Of a stretch of DNA of 64,000 nt, positions 21,667 through 31,704 are shown piece by piece (positions within the stretch are counted from its first letter, which is position 1; each line of letters opens with the position of its first letter). The notes under the pieces are model-generated. The model did not search any database. It was not told where the DNA came from and saw nothing but the letters and a program-made list of their open reading frames with translations. A program made the position numbers and the translations under genes. Source of the DNA: Prochlorococcus sp. AG-363-K07 (GTDB lineage Bacteria; Cyanobacteriota; Cyanobacteriia; PCC-6307; Cyanobiaceae); the NCBI GenBank assembly GCA_003280225.1, contig QCFO01000001.1, forward strand, positions 1 to 64,000, in the 5' to 3' direction.

Positions 21667-21718
21667 TGAATTGATCTGCTTTCGACTTAATGAAATTTGG
21701 CTCTAGCCTAAGAAGGTC

Positions 21719-21738
21719 TGCCCTTACTTCAAAGGGCA
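21719..21738. repeat. Short inverted repeat between asd and tig starts
   Basis: TGCCCTT and AAGGGCA with a 6-nt loop, between the divergent asd and tig starts. No gene ends here, so it is not a conventional terminator. It may be a 5'-leader hairpin or operator. Confidence 0.3.
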
Positions 21739-21836
21739 TTTCCTAAAAAGCACAGAATTAATTCAACCCACAATAAGCACAAAAGGTTTGACTAGCGCTT
21801 AATTAATGTGTTTGGCTGCTTGTCTTAGCAAATCAC

Positions 21837-23234
21837 TTGAGTACTGAATCAGTGAAAATAAAAACCAAATCGCTCCCTGGCAGCCGTATTTCAGTAGAGC
21901 TTGAAATCCCTGCTGAACGCTGTCAAAACAGTTATGAAGAAGCTCTATCAAGGCTCAGCCGATCAATCAAACTTCCCGGGTTCCGCCAAGGGAAAGTTCC
22001 TAGAGCAGTAATTCTCCAACAAATTGGAGTTGCAAGAATCAAAGCAACCGCACTTGAAGCATTACTTGAATCAGTATGGCGAGAAGCTCTAACTGAAAAA
22101 TCTATAGAGCCCCTATCTGAGCCTGAATTAAAAGATAGTTTTGAGACTTTGCTATCTAGCTTTGATCCATCTCAAAATCTCAACGTAACTTTAGAAACTG
22201 ATATAGATCCAACTCCGAGCTTAAAAACAACAAAAGGTCTTGAAGTAAAGGCTGAAATAGTCAAATTTGACCCATCCAGGGTTGATGAACTAATTGAGCA
22301 ATCTCGAAAACAATTAGCCACTCTAGTCCCAATAGAAGGTCGTCCGGCAGCCAAAGGAGATTTAGCCGTTGTGAGCTTTAAAGGTAGCTATGAAGATGGA
22401 ACAGAAATTGAAGGTGGTAGCTCTGAATCAATGGATATAGAATTAGAACAAGGGCAAATGATTCCTGGATTCATAGAAGGAATAATTGGAATGAAAGTAA
22501 ATGAAGAAAAGACACTAAAATGTGAGTTCCCAAAAGACTACTCTCAAGAGGATGCACGTGGTAAAAAAGCCAACTTTATCGTCAATTTGAAAGAATTAAA
22601 GAATAGAGAACTACCTTCACTAGATGACGAATTTGCCAAACAAGCAAGTGATAAAACAACCATGAGTGAGTTACGAGAAGATCTGGAAAATCGCCTAAAA
22701 GAAGATGCGAAAAAACGTCAAGAAAATAACAAGAAAGAGGCACTTATAAAAGCTCTTGTTAGTCAACTAGAAGTTGAGATTCCTCAAAGCCTTGTTGATC
22801 AAGAAGTTCGGATACTTGTGGAACAAACAGCGCAAAAATTTGCTCAACAAGGAATGGATGTCAAATCCATGTTTACACCTGAATTAGTTAAATCTCTAAT
22901 GGAATCGTCTAAAGATGAAGCCAAAGAAAGTCTAAAACGCAAACTTGCCTTAAAGGCATTAGCAACTGCAGAGGGAATCAAAGTGGACGAAAAAGCAGTC
23001 GAGGAAAAGTTCCAAGAAATCAGTCAGGAACTATCTAATGAGGGGAAAATTGATCCAAATAGGTTGCGAGAAGCTATTCGGGAAGACTTGTCAGAAGACC
23101 TACTCCTAAAATGGCTAGAGGAAAACAACAAGGTTATAGAAGTACAACCCAAACAAGACCCTAAAAAAAAGGAATCAACTAGTACAACAAAAACAAAAAA
23201 AGAAAAAGGAGCAACAAAAAAACCCAAATCCTGA
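21837..23234 (+). CDS. tig: Trigger factor (ribosome-bound chaperone)
   Basis: Chaperone and peptidyl-prolyl isomerase that meets nascent chains at the ribosome exit. N-terminal ribosome-binding domain carries the signature IKLPGFRQGKVPRAVI (about 45-60; normally GFRxGKxP). An FKBP-type isomerase domain lies at about 160-250 (AAKGDLAVVSFKGSYEDGT ... MIPGFIEGIIGMKVNEEKT), and the long helical arms follow. The 465 residues end in a lysine-rich, low-complexity tail. Start is TTG 21837. It heads a tig-clpP-clpX run, the same order seen in many bacteria. Confidence 0.96.
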   Translation: MSTESVKIKTKSLPGSRISVELEIPAERCQNSYEEALSRLSRSIKLPGFRQGKVPRAVILQQIGVARIKATALEALLESVWREALTEKSIEPLSEPELKDSFETLLSSFDPSQNLNVTLETDIDPTPSLKTTKGLEVKAEIVKFDPSRVDELIEQSRKQLATLVPIEGRPAAKGDLAVVSFKGSYEDGTEIEGGSSESMDIELEQGQMIPGFIEGIIGMKVNEEKTLKCEFPKDYSQEDARGKKANFIVNLKELKNRELPSLDDEFAKQASDKTTMSELREDLENRLKEDAKKRQENNKKEALIKALVSQLEVEIPQSLVDQEVRILVEQTAQKFAQQGMDVKSMFTPELVKSLMESSKDEAKESLKRKLALKALATAEGIKVDEKAVEEKFQEISQELSNEGKIDPNRLREAIREDLSEDLLLKWLEENNKVIEVQPKQDPKKKESTSTTKTKKEKGATKKPKS

Positions 23235-23281
23235 GCTATACCCAATAGATTATGTGACAGGAATCGCTTAACCCTTTTCGC

Positions 23282-23929
23282 GTGATTAACGCTATACGTA
23301 AACACCCTATACAGGACCAATGGTCTGGGTTCTACCCAGAATCAGGTCCAGGAGTCCTCCCAACTGTTATTGAGCAATCTGGCAAAGGAGACAGATCCTT
23401 TGATATTTACTCACGTTTGTTAAGAGAAAGAATCATCTTTTTGGGAACTGATGTGAATGATCAAGTAGCTGATGCTTTAGTAGCCCAAATGCTTTTTCTA
23501 GAAGCCGAAGACCCTGAAAAAGACATTCAGATATACATCAATTCCCCAGGCGGCTCTGTAACTGCTGGCCTAGCTATTTACGACACAATGCAGCAAGTCA
23601 CACCCGACGTTGTCACCATCTGCTATGGCCTAGCAGCAAGCATGGGGGCATTTCTATTGTCAGGTGGAGCTAAAGGGAAAAGACTTGCGTTACCAAACTC
23701 TCGAATTATGATCCATCAACCCCTTGGTGGAGCTCAAGGCCAAGCTGTAGAAATCGAAATTCAAGCTAAAGAAATATTGTTCCTAAAAGAAACACTCAAT
23801 CAATTACTTGCAGAACATACCGGACAAGATCTCAACACAATTGCTGAGGATACTGACCGAGACCACTTCCTTTCGCCAAAAGAAGCGGTTGAATACGGGC
23901 TAATAGACAAAGTCGTGGACGGCTTGTAG
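23282..23929 (+). CDS. clpP: ATP-dependent Clp protease proteolytic subunit
   Basis: Serine peptidase that forms the chamber of ClpXP. Catalytic Ser lies in [20 protein letters not shown], His in [16 protein letters not shown] and Asp in [20 protein letters not shown]. The N-terminal 30 residues ([20 protein letters not shown]) are longer than the E. coli propeptide region; processing is possible. GTG 23282 is the start. It sits 47 bp after tig and 114 bp before clpX, which encodes its likely unfoldase partner. Confidence 0.96.
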   Translation: MINAIRKHPIQDQWSGFYPESGPGVLPTVIEQSGKGDRSFDIYSRLLRERIIFLGTDVNDQVADALVAQMLFLEAEDPEKDIQIYINSPGGSVTAGLAIYDTMQQVTPDVVTICYGLAASMGAFLLSGGAKGKRLALPNSRIMIHQPLGGAQGQAVEIEIQAKEILFLKETLNQLLAEHTGQDLNTIAEDTDRDHFLSPKEAVEYGLIDKVVDGL

Positions 23930-24043
23930 AACATTGAATCGTTAAGGAAGGCTGACGAAGCTTCATTCCCGAACGATCCTATGAGTTCAGGCTGGCCAAT
24001 ACTTAGTCAACCTGTTTTCCATTACTGAACTAATTAGCCCCCG

Positions 24044-25402
24044 ATGGCAAAGTTCGACGCCCATCTGAAGTGCTCCTTTTGCGGCAAATCCCAGGATCAA
24101 GTTCGAAAGTTAATCGCAGGCCCAGGAGTTTATATCTGCGATGAATGCATAGACCTCTGTAATGAGATCTTGGACGAAGAGCTTTTAGAAAATCAAAACA
24201 ACTCTCGAAGTCCCAATGAAACAAATAAAAAAAGTACTGTTTCTACCAATAAAGACAAAAAACCTGCCCCAACACTTGCTTCAATCCCAAAACCTCTAGA
24301 AATCAAAGGCTTTCTAGATCAACAGGTTGTTGGACAAGAATCAGCGAAGAAAATTCTTTCAGTCGCTGTTTACAACCATTACAAGAGGCTTGCCTGGCAG
24401 GGAGATGGAAAAGCAGAAGCAGATCGAACAGCTACAAAATTGCATAAGTCAAACATTCTTTTGGTCGGGCCAACTGGCTGTGGCAAAACTCTTCTCGCCC
24501 AAACACTCGCTGAATTGCTTGATGTCCCATTTGCTGTCGCTGATGCAACAACCCTCACTGAAGCAGGATATGTAGGCGAGGATGTTGAAAATATTCTTTT
24601 ACGACTTCTACAAAAAGCCGATATGGATGTTGAACTTGCTCAACGAGGAATTATTTATATTGATGAAATAGATAAAATCGCACGCAAAAGTGAAAACCCA
24701 TCTATCACAAGAGATGTTTCTGGAGAAGGGGTGCAACAAGCTTTATTAAAGATGTTGGAAGGTACTGTGGCAAACGTTCCTCCACAAGGAGGGCGAAAAC
24801 ACCCTTATCACGATTGTATTCAAATCGATACAAGTCAAATCCTATTTATTTGCGGTGGAGCCTTTGTGGGATTAGAGGATGTTGTGCAAAAAAGAATGGG
24901 CAGAAATGCAATAGGTTTTATGCCCAATGACAATAGGGGAAGGTCCCGACTGAGTAGAGATCTAGAAGCAAAAGAAATACTGAATCACATGGAACCAGAT
25001 GATCTTGTCCGTTATGGACTTATTCCAGAATTCATAGGAAGAATGCCAGTAAGTGCTGTACTTGAACCACTGGATGCACAAGCTCTGGAATCTATTCTTA
25101 CAGAACCTCGAGATGCCTTAATTAAACAATTCAAGACACTATTAAGTATGGATAATGTTGAACTTGAATTTGAAGATCATGCAGTCGAAGCAATAGCAGA
25201 AGAAGCCTATCGTCGCAAAACTGGAGCTCGCGCATTAAGAGGAATTGTTGAAGAATTGATGTTAGAACTGATGTATGACTTGCCTTCAAAGAAAAATATA
25301 AAAGCCTTCACAATCACTAGAGCCATGGTAGATGCACATACAGGAGTTAAAGTTCTACCATTACCCTCAAGCGAAATACTTCCTCAACAAGAATCTGCTT
25401 GA
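24044..25402 (+). CDS. clpX: Clp protease ATP-binding subunit ClpX
   Basis: AAA+ unfoldase delivering tagged substrates to ClpP. The N-terminal zinc-binding domain has [14 protein letters not shown] and [14 protein letters not shown]. Walker A is [18 protein letters not shown], Walker [16 protein letters not shown], followed by the pore loop region [14 protein letters not shown], the peptide-loop IGFMPN and sensor-2 [12 protein letters not shown]. The 452 residues are standard. Its TGA is 5 bp before the likely ATG of the next gene. Confidence 0.97.
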   Translation: MAKFDAHLKCSFCGKSQDQVRKLIAGPGVYICDECIDLCNEILDEELLENQNNSRSPNETNKKSTVSTNKDKKPAPTLASIPKPLEIKGFLDQQVVGQESAKKILSVAVYNHYKRLAWQGDGKAEADRTATKLHKSNILLVGPTGCGKTLLAQTLAELLDVPFAVADATTLTEAGYVGEDVENILLRLLQKADMDVELAQRGIIYIDEIDKIARKSENPSITRDVSGEGVQQALLKMLEGTVANVPPQGGRKHPYHDCIQIDTSQILFICGGAFVGLEDVVQKRMGRNAIGFMPNDNRGRSRLSRDLEAKEILNHMEPDDLVRYGLIPEFIGRMPVSAVLEPLDAQALESILTEPRDALIKQFKTLLSMDNVELEFEDHAVEAIAEEAYRRKTGARALRGIVEELMLELMYDLPSKKNIKAFTITRAMVDAHTGVKVLPLPSSEILPQQESA

Positions 25403-25407
25403 ACCAA

Positions 25408-26085
25408 ATGAGTACTGCTGATCACTTAAAAGTGCCTCGGCAACATGGCTTATTTATGCACCATGGCATTGACCTTGGAGATGGTTCTGTAGCTCACTAT
25501 TTAGAAGGTAGAAAAATCATTAGAAGTTCACTTAATGATTTCTGCGCAGGTCAAACGTATAGTTTAGTCCTGCACAAAAAATCCAGCCCTAATGCAATTA
25601 CATTACGGCGGGCAATGAGTCGAATTGGAGAGCAAAGTTACAATTTACTCTTCAATAACTGTGAGCATTTTGCGAACTGGTGCAAAACAGGAAAACATCG
25701 AAGTCTCCAAATGGAAGACTGGCTAGACAAAACTAGTCTAGGATCAATTGCTTTTGGACAACCGATACCAGCCGCCATCTTTTCAGGACTCAAACTACTA
25801 ATTCAAAAAGGATTAGAAGATGAAACATCAAGACAAAAAGCAAAAGAAGCTATCGAAAATCTGCAAAATGTACGAGAAGCACTTTATCAAAAACTAGAAA
25901 TTGCTTTAAAGGAACTAGAACTTTGGCTTCAAAGCTGCCAAATGAACGATCTCTTGAAAAAAAAAGAAAAAGGTACACAAAATCTGATTTTAATAGGTCA
26001 AAATATTTCAGATCAACTAAATACTGTAGAAAATCTAGAAAGAAAAATTACTAACTTGCTAAATCAGGCAGACTACACAGACTAA
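25408..26085 (+). CDS. LRAT/NC-domain (papain-like) protein
   Basis: 226-residue protein whose first 105 residues match the NC domain of the lecithin retinol acyltransferase/NlpC-P60-like fold. HGLFMHHGIDLGDGSVAHY supplies the histidine cluster and NCEHFANWCKTGKHRS the NCEHF nucleophile-cysteine motif. Members are thiol acyltransferases, phospholipases or unknown. The remainder is a long charged helical region (about 125-220), probably coiled coil. An in-frame TTG at 25399 overlaps clpX, but ATG 25408 is more likely. Position directly behind clpX suggests co-expression; a role with ClpXP is only inference. Confidence 0.82.
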   Translation: MSTADHLKVPRQHGLFMHHGIDLGDGSVAHYLEGRKIIRSSLNDFCAGQTYSLVLHKKSSPNAITLRRAMSRIGEQSYNLLFNNCEHFANWCKTGKHRSLQMEDWLDKTSLGSIAFGQPIPAAIFSGLKLLIQKGLEDETSRQKAKEAIENLQNVREALYQKLEIALKELELWLQSCQMNDLLKKKEKGTQNLILIGQNISDQLNTVENLERKITNLLNQADYTD

Positions 26086-26112
26086 GTTTCCTTCTAACCT
26101 CGCCCGCAGCGC

Positions 26113-27843
26113 ATGAGACAGGCCTACCAGCCGCTGCATCACAAATACCGCCCTGAGCGCTTCGATGATCTGATAGGTCAGGAGCCAATTTCTGCTGCTT
26201 TAACACAAGCAATAGAGAGTAATCGAATTGCCCCTGCTTATCTTTTCAGTGGTCCAAGAGGCACTGGAAAAACATCCAGCGCCCGAATCCTTGCTCGATC
26301 ATTGAATTGCCTTAATAGCCAGGGTCCCACTCCACAACCCTGTGGCAAATGTGATCTTTGTAAAAATATTGCCTTGGGAACTGCTTTAGACGTTATTGAA
26401 ATTGATGCCGCCTCAAATACAGGAGTTGACAATATTCGTGAACTAATTGAGAGATCTCGATTTGCCCCAGTTCAAGCTCGCTGGAAGGTGTATGTAATCG
26501 ATGAATGTCACATGCTGTCCACAGCAGCATTTAATGCTCTACTCAAAACACTTGAAGAACCGCCTCGAAAAGTTGTTTTTATTTTGGCCACAACAGATCC
26601 ACAAAGAGTTCTTTCAACAATTGTAAGTAGATGTCAGTGCTTTGACTTCAGGAGGATTGCTCTCAATTCATTAACAAATCATCTGAAAGTGATTGCTGAT
26701 AAAGAAAACATTTCTATAGAGAAAAATGCTCTCCATCTCATTGCCCAGAGATCTGAGGGAGGTCTACGAGATGCAGAAAGTATGCTTGATCAACTAAGTC
26801 TTCTTCCGCAACCTATAAATGTTGAATCCATCTGGGAATTATTAGGAGAAGTACCTGAGGAAGAACTTCTCAAAATGACCTATGCCTTATTAGAAGCCAA
26901 TCCAATTAAGCTCCTCGAAACTTCCAGAAATCTTCTTAATCAAGGCAAAGAACCTCTATCAATATTGCAAGGATTAGCCTCTATACTTAGAGACTTAGTC
27001 GTTTTAAACTCTGCACCAGAAAGACCTGAATTAACCAATATTTCAATTGATTCACGAGAACAATTAACCAAACTAGCAAACAGATGCGAAAAAAATCAAT
27101 TACTTAATTGGCAATCAGAACTTAAAGGTACAGAATTCCAGCTACGTCAAAGTGCGCAGCCAAGATTATGGTTGGAAATTCTAATTTTAGGTCTTTTATC
27201 AGAGAAGAGCTCACAAAAATATGCAACTAATAATTTCTCTAATAAGCCTCCAATTAACAATACAAATTCATCAGTCAAACCAATTTCAAGCAAAGAGCTA
27301 AAAATAAATAATGATTCAGAAGAAAATAAAAATCCTGAGCATCATGATCCAGTTTTAAAGAAAAACAATAGCTTGCAAAACTTAACTGAAACATGGCAAC
27401 AAATTCTTGGGAGCTTAGAATTACCTTCAACTCGTATGCTCTTGAATCAACAAGCAAAGCTAGTTCGCTTAACTGAAGACAAAGCATTTATTCAAGTTGC
27501 AGAAAACTGGGTGAGTATGGTTCAAAGCCGTACAAATATTCTTGAACAGGCAATCAACAAAGCTCTTGGAAGTCCAAGGCAGCTTGTCATTGAAACTCAA
27601 AGAGATCCCATTAAAGCCTCTCAACGGATTGAAGTTAAAGATTCACCAAATATTATCGAGAAACAAAAAAGCCTAGAATCATCTGACACCATCACAAAGA
27701 AGCTGGAATCAAACACATTGGCCAATTCATCACCACCAAAAAATGATTCCAAAGCAACTAAAGAAGAAGAAAAATCGGTTGATAGTCAAGCAAAAAATCT
27801 TGCTGATTTCTTTAATGGACAAGTTCTAGATGTAGAAATTTAA
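26113..27843 (+). CDS. dnaX: DNA polymerase III subunits gamma/tau
   Basis: Clamp-loader ATPase. Walker A is LFSGPRGTGKTSSARILAR (about 44-62), the zinc cluster CGKCDLCKNIALG, Walker B VYVIDECHMLS, sensor-1 FILATTDPQRVLSTIVSRCQ, then the collar domain to about 365. The rest is a tau-like region: a low-complexity linker, a folded segment (LTETWQQILGSLELPSTRML) and a polar tail. There is no intein, unlike some cyanobacterial dnaX genes. An A7 run at 27089-27095 is considered in the rejected list. Confidence 0.95.
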   Translation: MRQAYQPLHHKYRPERFDDLIGQEPISAALTQAIESNRIAPAYLFSGPRGTGKTSSARILARSLNCLNSQGPTPQPCGKCDLCKNIALGTALDVIEIDAASNTGVDNIRELIERSRFAPVQARWKVYVIDECHMLSTAAFNALLKTLEEPPRKVVFILATTDPQRVLSTIVSRCQCFDFRRIALNSLTNHLKVIADKENISIEKNALHLIAQRSEGGLRDAESMLDQLSLLPQPINVESIWELLGEVPEEELLKMTYALLEANPIKLLETSRNLLNQGKEPLSILQGLASILRDLVVLNSAPERPELTNISIDSREQLTKLANRCEKNQLLNWQSELKGTEFQLRQSAQPRLWLEILILGLLSEKSSQKYATNNFSNKPPINNTNSSVKPISSKELKINNDSEENKNPEHHDPVLKKNNSLQNLTETWQQILGSLELPSTRMLLNQQAKLVRLTEDKAFIQVAENWVSMVQSRTNILEQAINKALGSPRQLVIETQRDPIKASQRIEVKDSPNIIEKQKSLESSDTITKKLESNTLANSSPPKNDSKATKEEEKSVDSQAKNLADFFNGQVLDVEI

Positions 27844-27875
27844 AAATATATCTTTATTATTTAAATTATACAATT

Positions 27876-29192
27876 CTAACCATGATGAGTTGTCTTTGCC
27901 CAGATAAGTTTTTTAGGAAATAAAGCCATACGAATAGTAACCCAAGGTATAACTACAAACCAATGAGAAAGGTAAAAAATTGCTAATAATATTGTCAAAG
28001 GTTGGGGAGAAGGTAAATCAGGTCCCTCACTAAATGATCTGCATCCACGCCAAAAGGCAAAGCCTGAAACACTAAAAGCAACTATTGAAAGAGGCCAATA
28101 TGTTGGCATTGTTCTCGTAAACGCAGCAGTCATAAGATCTGCAAGAGATATAACTGGCAGAGCATATTGAAGAAGAAAAAAACAAGCGAGATCTAGCTTT
28201 TGTGACACACTTAATCGACTAGAAATTAAACTAGGCCAATAATCAAAAAATCTCTGCAAACCTCCTTCTGCCCACCTTTGTCTTTGTCGCCAAAGAGCAT
28301 GAACTGTTTCAACAGCCTCTTCCTGAACAGGAGGGTTCCAAAGAATTCCTACTAAAGCATCTGCAAAAAGCAAACGAAAACTCAAATCCAAATCATCGGT
28401 TACCGTCTCTTCATTAAAACCACCACAATTTTCAATAACACTACGACGAATCAACTGTCCATTGCCTCTCAATTCGCCAACCCCACCTAGAGTCAAACGA
28501 CCCTGCTGAATTACAGCATCCATAGCCATTTCCATCGCTTGCAAACGGGTCAATGAATTATGAGAAGCATTAATAACCGCTTTTCTCAATTGAACCGCAG
28601 AAAAACTACCCTCTTGGGCAAAAGTGACTAAGCGATACAAGGCATCTTCTTGTAATTGAGCATCTGCATCAAGTATTAAAAGCCAATCGCCTTTTAACTT
28701 GCTCAAGGCTTGATTCAGTGCACCAGATTTACCACCACCTTCATCTGGGGACCTGCTTATAACATTCAAATTATCAAAAGTTTGCGCTAATTCTTGCAAC
28801 ACAACCGCGGTACGATCTCGACTCCCATCATCAATTATCCAAGTAGAAAATCTTGCTTTGGGATATCGCAATGAATCTATTCTGGCAACTAAACGACCGA
28901 TCACTGCTTCTTCATCTCTCGCAGCCACAAGAACATCGATATAAGGTAATTTTTGATCATCTAAAGATTGAATCTCAAAGTCTGGCTCAACGTGAAAAGA
29001 TCTTTTTCCTCTAACAGGGTAAAGAACTGTTCTTAGGCCGTACCCACCTAGCAAGAAGGCAAGCGTTATGGCAGGCCAAAGACTAAGGCTAGATTCAATC
29101 CAATGAGGTAAAGCACCTGCCCAACCGCAAGCTATTACAAACAAAGCAGCCTTGCCTCGCCGGTACTCTCCATTTACAGCTACCGCAGCCAT
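27876..29192 (-). CDS. Family 2 glycosyltransferase, membrane-bound
   Basis: Processive-type GT2. Two N-terminal hydrophobic stretches are followed by the GT-A domain with LVAARDEEAVIGRLVARID, IIDDGSRDRT, WLLILDADAQLQED (D-x-D type metal site), LRGNGQLIRRSV, TDDLDLSFRLL and RQRQRWAEGGLQRF (the Q-x-x-R-W acceptor motif). Three or four C-terminal membrane segments follow. Such enzymes build polysaccharide or glycolipid at the plasma membrane; sugar and acceptor are not readable. The gene follows the SpoIID-like lipoprotein by 24 bp on the same strand, suggesting an envelope pair. 438 residues. Confidence 0.88.
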   Translation of the reverse strand: MAAVAVNGEYRRGKAALFVIACGWAGALPHWIESSLSLWPAITLAFLLGGYGLRTVLYPVRGKRSFHVEPDFEIQSLDDQKLPYIDVLVAARDEEAVIGRLVARIDSLRYPKARFSTWIIDDGSRDRTAVVLQELAQTFDNLNVISRSPDEGGGKSGALNQALSKLKGDWLLILDADAQLQEDALYRLVTFAQEGSFSAVQLRKAVINASHNSLTRLQAMEMAMDAVIQQGRLTLGGVGELRGNGQLIRRSVIENCGGFNEETVTDDLDLSFRLLFADALVGILWNPPVQEEAVETVHALWRQRQRWAEGGLQRFFDYWPSLISSRLSVSQKLDLACFFLLQYALPVISLADLMTAAFTRTMPTYWPLSIVAFSVSGFAFWRGCRSFSEGPDLPSPQPLTILLAIFYLSHWFVVIPWVTIRMALFPKKLIWAKTTHHG

Positions 29193-29216
29193 GGAAGGTC
29201 CCGAAGTGTCCGGACT

Positions 29217-30782
29217 CTAAGGGGCTTTAGGTAAGTCAGGCAAAGTTTTTTGGCTTGTACCAGGGTAGTAATGACTAAGAATCTCAAAAGTTTTCCAGCC
29301 TTGAGTTGCCAAATCAATAGCCCCGGCCTGGGAGAGCCCAGCTCCATGACCAAATCCCCCGCCAAAAAATTGCCAAATACCTGGTTTGATTTCCTTTACA
29401 ACAAATAATGTGCTTGGCAACAATCGCAAAGTTCTACGAATTTCGTCACGTCTTAAAACTCTTCTTTGATTATCACTAGCAAGAATTTCTAAAGACAAAA
29501 CTCTTCCACTCTCTCCACGTTCCATAACCTTCACGCCGACTGGAATCTGATCGGATCCTGAAAGTGAATTCAATGCTTTTTTGAGCTCTAGAGCTGTATA
29601 AGTTCGATTCCATCTAAAACGTGGGTGATTAGAACCATACGCTCCAATCTGTTGATCCAGTAAAGACTGAACTTTTGAATTATCTTCAAGAGGAAGACTA
29701 AAACGTTCCTTCCATTGCCTAGAACCATCTAACTGAGGTCTAAGGTATGGCAAAGGCTCGATAAACCACGCCTCACTAACAGAAGCCATGACACCTCCAT
29801 TAGTGGCGTGATAGACAGCATGAATTGGCTGATTATTCCAAGCTAAATATTGTCCTGCAGTGGTCGCAATTGCATCTTTAACTCTTGCACTCACTTGACT
29901 GGGATTTTTATAAACCTGACATTGAGTATCACTACACAAATGATATCCATCAATAGCAAAGCGATGTGCATTAGCTAGGGCCCATGTACGAGCTAAAACA
30001 GCTTGAGATGAAAGTGCGGGGATAGGAGCATTGGGACCTATTTCGTAGGGGACTACTCCATGCAAATAGCGCTCAATTGGCACTTGTTCTATAAATGTCC
30101 AGGTTCCATAAGCATCTGATTTAAGCCAAAAAGGACCCAAATAAAGTCCCTGCTTCCAATACAATCCATCGGGAGACTCAATTTGTAAAGGACCAGTTAA
30201 AACATGATTTCCACTATCCCCATTTAAGACTGGTTTAACTTCAAAACTAATCGTCTCTTTATAAGGCAAAAAGTTCAACTCCACGGGGAGAGATATCCCT
30301 TGAGGAACCCACACTTCCCAGTCTCGAGGATGAGCCACCTCAGCTGGTATCCCTTTCTTACGTAAAGATTGAGCTAATCGAAAAGCAGACTCAAAGCTTG
30401 CAAAAGGCCCAGAAACTTGTCTAACAATTTTATGCTGACGTTTTAATAATATTTTTCGCCAAGAAATTGTTATTTCTGCAGCCTGATGAACCAAACCACT
30501 AGAGTCTTTGAGAATTAAAGGTTGACCTGCACTCTTTAAACGAAAATCATCAGGCTTATTGAACTGCTTGAAACCTTTACCCAAATAAGGCTGCAAACCA
30601 ACTAAAAAAAATGATCGAGCCCCAAACTTCTGATTAGAAACACCCTCGATTGTTTGCAAATCTGAAGAAACTTTAGGAATAGTTTCTTGAGTAATAGGCT
30701 TAGTTGAACATCCCGTTGAGAGTACTAAAACACCCAAAAGATATGCTGACTGCACTGGCTTAAAAAAAGACATCCAAGTCAT
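29217..30782 (-). CDS. SpoIID/LytB-domain lipoprotein
   Basis: 521 residues with a signal sequence ending in a lipobox (LGVLVLSTGCSTKP; Cys about 25), so a lipoprotein. The SpoIID fold occupies about 235-510. Motifs are RYLHGVVPYEIGPNAPIPAL, QAVLARTWALANA, HAVYHATNGGVMASVSEAWF and FFGGGFGHGAGLSQAGAIDL, as in amidase enhancer/SpoIID peptidoglycan enzymes. In non-sporulating cyanobacteria this family is thought to act on septal or wall glycan; lytic transglycosylase activity is known for Bacillus SpoIID. Residues 110-140 resemble an SPOR-like stretch (FRLAQSLRKKGIPAEV), which fits a wall-binding role. Confidence 0.88.
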   Translation of the reverse strand: MTWMSFFKPVQSAYLLGVLVLSTGCSTKPITQETIPKVSSDLQTIEGVSNQKFGARSFFLVGLQPYLGKGFKQFNKPDDFRLKSAGQPLILKDSSGLVHQAAEITISWRKILLKRQHKIVRQVSGPFASFESAFRLAQSLRKKGIPAEVAHPRDWEVWVPQGISLPVELNFLPYKETISFEVKPVLNGDSGNHVLTGPLQIESPDGLYWKQGLYLGPFWLKSDAYGTWTFIEQVPIERYLHGVVPYEIGPNAPIPALSSQAVLARTWALANAHRFAIDGYHLCSDTQCQVYKNPSQVSARVKDAIATTAGQYLAWNNQPIHAVYHATNGGVMASVSEAWFIEPLPYLRPQLDGSRQWKERFSLPLEDNSKVQSLLDQQIGAYGSNHPRFRWNRTYTALELKKALNSLSGSDQIPVGVKVMERGESGRVLSLEILASDNQRRVLRRDEIRRTLRLLPSTLFVVKEIKPGIWQFFGGGFGHGAGLSQAGAIDLATQGWKTFEILSHYYPGTSQKTLPDLPKAP

Positions 30783-30891
30783 ACGAAGAAAAAATGAGAC
30801 TTAAAAATTTAAGAGACGCACCTTCCTAATCAAAAAATTGGACTTAGGTGACTTAAAGAAGTAGAGTTCGTATTTGTGCTTGCCGTAGGAA

Positions 30892-31089
30892 ATGCCAAAG
30901 CTCAAGACCCGCAAAGCTGCTGCAAAGCGGTTCAAGGTAACTGGCACTGGAAAATTCATGCGTCGTCGCGCATTTCGCAATCACCTTCTTGATCACAAGA
31001 GTCCCAAGCTCAAAAGACATCTTGCAACTAAAGCAGTTGTGGATGATCGCGATGCGGAAAACGTTAGTCTCATGCTCCCCTACGCTTAA
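30892..31089 (+). CDS. rpmI: 50S ribosomal protein L35
   Basis: 65-residue basic protein starting [20 protein letters not shown], with [19 protein letters not shown], matching bL35 in sequence and length. It precedes rplT by 60 bp, the universal rpmI-rplT pair; infC is not adjacent. Divergent from the SpoIID gene, with about 110 bp between them for both promoters. Confidence 0.98.
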   Translation: MPKLKTRKAAAKRFKVTGTGKFMRRRAFRNHLLDHKSPKLKRHLATKAVVDDRDAENVSLMLPYA

Positions 31090-31149
31090 AAGCAAATAGC
31101 TTCACAACCCCATCAAATTACCTGATTCTCTCCTGATTGGTTTCTCACT

Positions 31150-31497
31150 ATGGCACGTGTAAAGAGAGGCAATGTAGCCCGAAAACGTAGAAACAAAATA
31201 CTTCGCCTAGCCCGCGGCTTTAAAGGAAGCAATGGGACTCTATTTCGGACAGCCAATCAAAGGGTGATGAAAGCCCTCTGCAATGCTTACCGTGATCGCA
31301 GACGACGTAAGAGAGACTTCAGGCGTCTTTGGATAGCACGAATCAATGCTGCTGCAAGATTAAATGGTCTTAGTTACAGCAAGTTTCTAGGAGGTCTGAA
31401 AAAGGCCGATATACAACTAAATCGCAAAATGCTCGCTCAACTTGCAGTGATGGACCCTAAAAGCTTTACCGCTGTTACAAGCTTAGTCAAAAATTAA
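31150..31497 (+). CDS. rplT: 50S ribosomal protein L20
   Basis: 115-residue early-assembly protein of the large subunit. It begins [20 protein letters not shown] and contains [21 protein letters not shown] and the globular RNA-binding end [20 protein letters not shown]. Followed by an AT-rich imperfect palindrome (about 31522-31550, around AAAAACATGTTTTT) that may mark the transcript end but is weak as a terminator because it lacks GC pairs. Confidence 0.98.
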   Translation: MARVKRGNVARKRRNKILRLARGFKGSNGTLFRTANQRVMKALCNAYRDRRRRKRDFRRLWIARINAAARLNGLSYSKFLGGLKKADIQLNRKMLAQLAVMDPKSFTAVTSLVKN

Positions 31498-31656
31498 TAG
31501 CAAGCAAAGCCTCAATGCTCTCAAAATAAAAAACATGTTTTTATTTTTTTAAAGTTGATGGATTTATTCAAATTTTGAAAACTAATTGCTATATTTTTCA
31601 TCAATTCAATAGGATAGTGATAAATTATTTCTATTCTTATTATGAATGAACGATTT

Positions 31657-31672
31657 TCTTCCTTAAGGAAGA
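31657..31672. promoter_or_regulatory. 16-bp perfect palindrome upstream of the TPR gene
   Basis: TCTTCCTTAAGGAAGA is fully self-complementary and lies 32 bp before the start of the TPR gene, inside a 207-bp intergenic space. Such a site could bind a dimeric regulator. No second copy or known consensus is evident to me, so the assignment is tentative. Confidence 0.3.
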
Positions 31673-31704
31673 TTCTTCAAGATAGCGAGAAGCATTCTTA
31701 ACCA

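Noticed and set aside
27086-27110. A7 run in dnaX as a programmed -1 frameshift giving a gamma form
   Set aside because: A -1 slip would reach TAA within four codons and end the protein at about residue 330, before the collar domain is complete. The heptamer (A AAA AAT) is not the efficient type and no stem-loop stimulator is obvious.
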